The notes below the pieces were generated by a model that ran no database searches, was not told where the DNA came from, and saw only the letters and a list, made by a program, of their open reading frames with translations. From Sipunculus nudus (Eukaryota; Annelida; Sipuncula; Golfingiida; Sipunculidae), in assembly GCA_026874595.1 (NCBI GenBank), contig CM049306.1, forward strand, positions 5,410,019 to 5,474,018: DNA of 64,000 nucleotides, read 5' to 3'. Shown one piece after another: positions 60,741-64,000 of the stretch. The position numbers and the translations under genes were made by a program. Within the stretch, counting starts at the first letter, position 1, and each line of letters starts with the position of its first letter.

Positions 60741-63700
60741 ACGTCATTGGTTTTAACACAGTTATAATACACCGACGACGTGGGTTTTAGCGCGGAGTCA
60801 TAATACACCGACAACGTGGGTTTTAGCACAGAGTTAGGTCAGTTCACGAGCTACAGTACACCGACGACATGGGTTTTAACGCGGAGTTATAATACACCGA
60901 CGACGTGGGTATTAGCAGAGAGTTAGCTCAGTTCACGGGCTATAGTACACCGATGACATGGGTTTTAACGCAGAGTTATAATACACCGACGACGTGGGTT
61001 TTAGCAGAGAGTTAGGTCAGTTCACGGGCTATAGTACACCGACGACATGGGTTTTAACGCAGAGTTATAATACACCGACGACGTGGGTTTAAGCAGAGAG
61101 GTTAGGTCAGTTCACGGGCTATAGTACACCGACGACATGGGTATTAGCAGAGAGTTAGGTCAGTTCACGAGTTATAGTACACTGACGATGTGGGTTTTAA
61201 CGCGGAGTTATAGTACACCGACAACGTGGGATTTAGCACAGAGTTAGGTCAGTTCACGAGCTATAGTACACCGACAATGTGGGTTTTAGCGCGGAGTTAT
61301 AAAACACAGACAACTTGGGTTTTAGCAGAGAGTTAGGTCAGTTCACGGGCTATAGTACACCAACGACATGGGTTTTAACGCAGAGTTATAATACACCGAC
61401 GACGTGGGTTTTAGCAGAGAGTTAGGTCAGTTCACGGGCTATAGTACACCGATGACATGGGTTTTAACGCAGAGTTATAATACACCGACGACGTGGGTTT
61501 TAGCAGAGAGTTAGGTCAGTTCACGGGCTATAGTACACCGACGACATGGGTTTTAACGCAGAGTTATAATACACCGACGACGTGGGTTTTAGCAGAGAGG
61601 TTAGGTCAGTTCACGGGCTATAGTACACCGACGACATGGGTATTAGCAGAGAGCTAGGTCAGTTCACGGGCTATAGTACACCAACGACATGGGTTTTAAC
61701 GCAGAGTTATAATACACCGACGACGTGGGTTTTAGCAGAGAGTTAGGTCAGTTCACGGGCTATAGTACACCAACGACATGGGTTTTAACGCAGAGTTATA
61801 ATACACAGCCGATGTGGGTTTTAGCAGAGATTAAGGTCAGTTCACAAGCTATAGTACACTGACGACATGGGTTTTAGCGCGGAGTTATAATACACCGACG
61901 ACGTGGGTTTTAGCAGAGAGTTAGGTCAGTTCACGGACTATAGTACACTGACAACATGGGTATTAGCAGAGAGTTAGGTCAGTTCACTGGCTACAGTACA
62001 CCAACGATATGGGTTTTAACGCAGAGTTATAATACACCGACGACGTGGGTTTTAGCAGAGAGTTAGGTCAGTTCACGGGCTATAGTACACCAACGACATG
62101 GGTTTTAACGCAGAGTTATAATACACCGACGACATGGGTATTAGCAGAGAGTTAGGTCAGTTCACGGGCTATAGTACACCAACGACATGGGTTTTAACGC
62201 AGAGTTATAATACACCGACGACGTGGGTTTTAGCAGAGAGTTAGGTCAGTTCACGGGCTATAGTACACCAACGACATGGGTTTTAACGCAGAGTTATAAT
62301 ACACAGCCGACGTGGGTTTTAGCAGAGATTAAGGTCAGTTCACAAGCTATAGTACACTGACGACATGGGTTTTAGCGCGGAGTTATAATACACCGACGAC
62401 GTGGATTTTAGCAGAGAGTTAGGTCAGTTCACGGGCTATAGTACACTGACAACATGGGTATTAGCAGAGAGTTAGGTCAGTTCACGGGCTACAGTACACC
62501 AACCATATGGGTTTTAACGCAGAGTTATAATACACCGACGACGTGGGTTTTAGCAGAGAGTTAGGTCAGTTCACGGGCTATAGTACACTGACAACATGGG
62601 TATTAGCAGAGAGTTAGGTCAGGTCAAGGGCTATAGTACACCAACGACATGGGTTTTAACGCAGAGTTATAATACATCGACGACGTGGGTTTTAGCAGAG
62701 AGTTAGGTCAGTTCACGGACTATAGTTCACCGACGACGTGGGTTTTAACGCGGAGTTATAAAACACCGACAACATGGGTTTTAGCAGAGAGTTAGGTCAG
62801 TTCACGGGCTATAGTACACCAACGTCATTGGTTTTAACACAGTTATAATACACCGACGACGTGGGTTTTAGCGCGGAGTCATAATACACCGACAACGTGG
62901 GTTTTAGCACAGAGTTAGGTCAGTTCACGAGCTACAGTACACCGACGACATGGGTTTTAACGCGGAGTTATAATACACCGACGACGTGGGTATTAGCAGA
63001 GAGTTAGCTCAGTTCAGGGGCTATAGTACACCGACGACATGGGTTTTAACGCAGAGTTATAATACACCGACGACGTGGGTTTTAGCAGAGAGTTAGGTCA
63101 GTTCACGGGCTATAGTACACCGACGACATGGGTTTTAGCGCAGAGTTATAATACACCGACGACGTGGGTTTAAGCAGAGAGGTTAGGTCAGTTCACGGGC
63201 TATAGTACACCGACGACATGGGTATTAGTAGAGAGTTAGGTCAGTTCACGGGCTATAGTACACCAACGACATGGGTTTTAACGCAGAGTTATAATACACC
63301 GACGACGTGGGTTTTAGCAGAGAGTTAGGTCAGTTCACGGGCTATAGTACACCAACGACATGGGTTTTAATGCAGAGTTATAATACACCGACGACGTGGG
63401 TTTTAGCAGAGAGTAAGGTCAGTTCACAAGCTATAGTACACTGACGACGTGGGTTTTAGCGCGGAGTTATAATACACCGACAACGTGGGTTTTAGCAGAG
63501 AGTTAGGTCAGTTCACGGGCTATAGTACACTGACAACATGGGTATTAGCAGAGAGTTAGGTCAGGTCAAGGGCTATAGTACACCAACGACATGGGTTTTA
63601 ACGCAGAGTTATGATACACCGACGACGTGGGTTTTAACAGAGAGTTAGGTCAGTTCACGGGCTATAGTACACCGACGACGTGGGTTTTAACGCGGAGTTA

Positions 63701-64000
63701 TAAAACACCAACAACGTGGGTTTTAGCAGAGAGTTAGGTCAGTTCCCGGGCTATAGTACATCGACGGCATGGGTTTTAGCGCGGAGTTATAATACACCGA
63801 CAACGTGGGTTTTAGCAGAGAGTTAGGTCAGTTCACGGGCTATAGTACACTGACAACATAGGTTTTAGCGCGGAGTTATAATACACCGACGACGTGGGTT
63901 TTAGCAGAGAGTCAGGTCAGTTCACGGGCTATAGTACACCGACGACATGGGTATTAGCAGAGAGTTAGGTCAGTTCACGGGCTATAGTACACCAACGACA
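60741..64000 (+). repeat. Higher-order block repeating 56047-59306
   Basis: This whole stretch matches 56047-59306 at an offset of 4,694 bp. The variants CGTCATTGG (56048/60742), GACGACGTGGATTTTAGC (57701/62395) and TTCCCGGGC (59049/63743) all agree. The copy is cut by the window end, and a few single-base changes distinguish the two. Confidence 0.85.

Larger units (their letters stand above)
50133..64000. repeat. 89-bp dimeric minisatellite array (at least 13.9 kb)
   Basis: A 53-bp unit (GACGTGGGTTTTAGCAGAGA, GTTAGGTCAGTTCACGGGCT, ATAGTACACC) alternates with a 36-bp unit (GACGTGGGTTTTAGCGCGGA, GTTATAATACACC). Together they make an 89-bp dimer repeated about 155 times. Both share ACACCGACGACGTGGGTTTTA and differ in the tail. 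Occasional 36- or 53-bp units are doubled or lost. The array runs off the window end. The right part is organised in long near-identical blocks. Frames such as 52690-52878 simply follow the units. Confidence 0.97.

Overview
This looks like nuclear DNA of an animal, most likely a marine invertebrate and perhaps a mollusc. The reasons are split exons with GT/AG borders, a TATA-type promoter candidate, tRNA-derived SINE pieces, a decayed CR1/Jockey-type LINE, TTAA-flanked MITEs and a very heavy load of minisatellites. No bacterial-style gene organisation is present. The species call is inference; no diagnostic gene was recognised.

Layout. 1-862 is the right end of an 82-bp minisatellite. 863-2960 is AT-rich sequence without a recognisable gene. 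2961-5100 is a 1,070-bp block present twice in tandem with no difference seen. 5101-8084 is unique sequence with one antisense tRNA-SINE fragment. 8085-9580 is a 36-bp minisatellite, followed by a degenerate repeat of about 137 bp and a stray 36-bp monomer near 10.5 kb. 10.5-18.4 kb is mostly unique and holds an (AT)n tract and a MITE with TTAA ends. 18.4-21.5 kb is a cluster of old repeats carrying a CAGCGCCCCCT core. About 22.8-23.04 kb looks like a promoter and an untranslated first exon. 23.45-24.66 kb holds a SINE fragment and an unusual block made of about thirty ATTGGTT/AACCAAT motifs. 27.05-35.66 kb is a huge 40-bp minisatellite with 2,004-bp higher-order copies and one inverted segment. 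35.9-42.8 kb carries the only convincing gene. 48.1-49.65 kb has a LINE relic abutted by a second MITE copy. 50.13 kb to the window end is an 89-bp dimeric minisatellite with multi-kilobase higher-order duplications.

The gene. Three coding exons (35901-36272, 38763-38802, 42209-42822) join in frame into a 341-residue protein. It has a signal peptide, a basic middle, two cysteines, eight Trp-Gly motifs in a Ser/Gly-rich C-terminal half and a basic tail. I do not recognise the family; an extracellular matrix or secreted structural role is an inference. If the promoter-like exon at 22.9 kb belongs to it, the 8.6-kb minisatellite lies inside its first intron.

Tandem repeats (862 bp, 1.5 kb, 8.6 kb and 13.9 kb in four unrelated arrays) occupy close to 25 kb of the 64 kb. 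Most open reading frames here are by-products of those arrays and were not annotated as genes.
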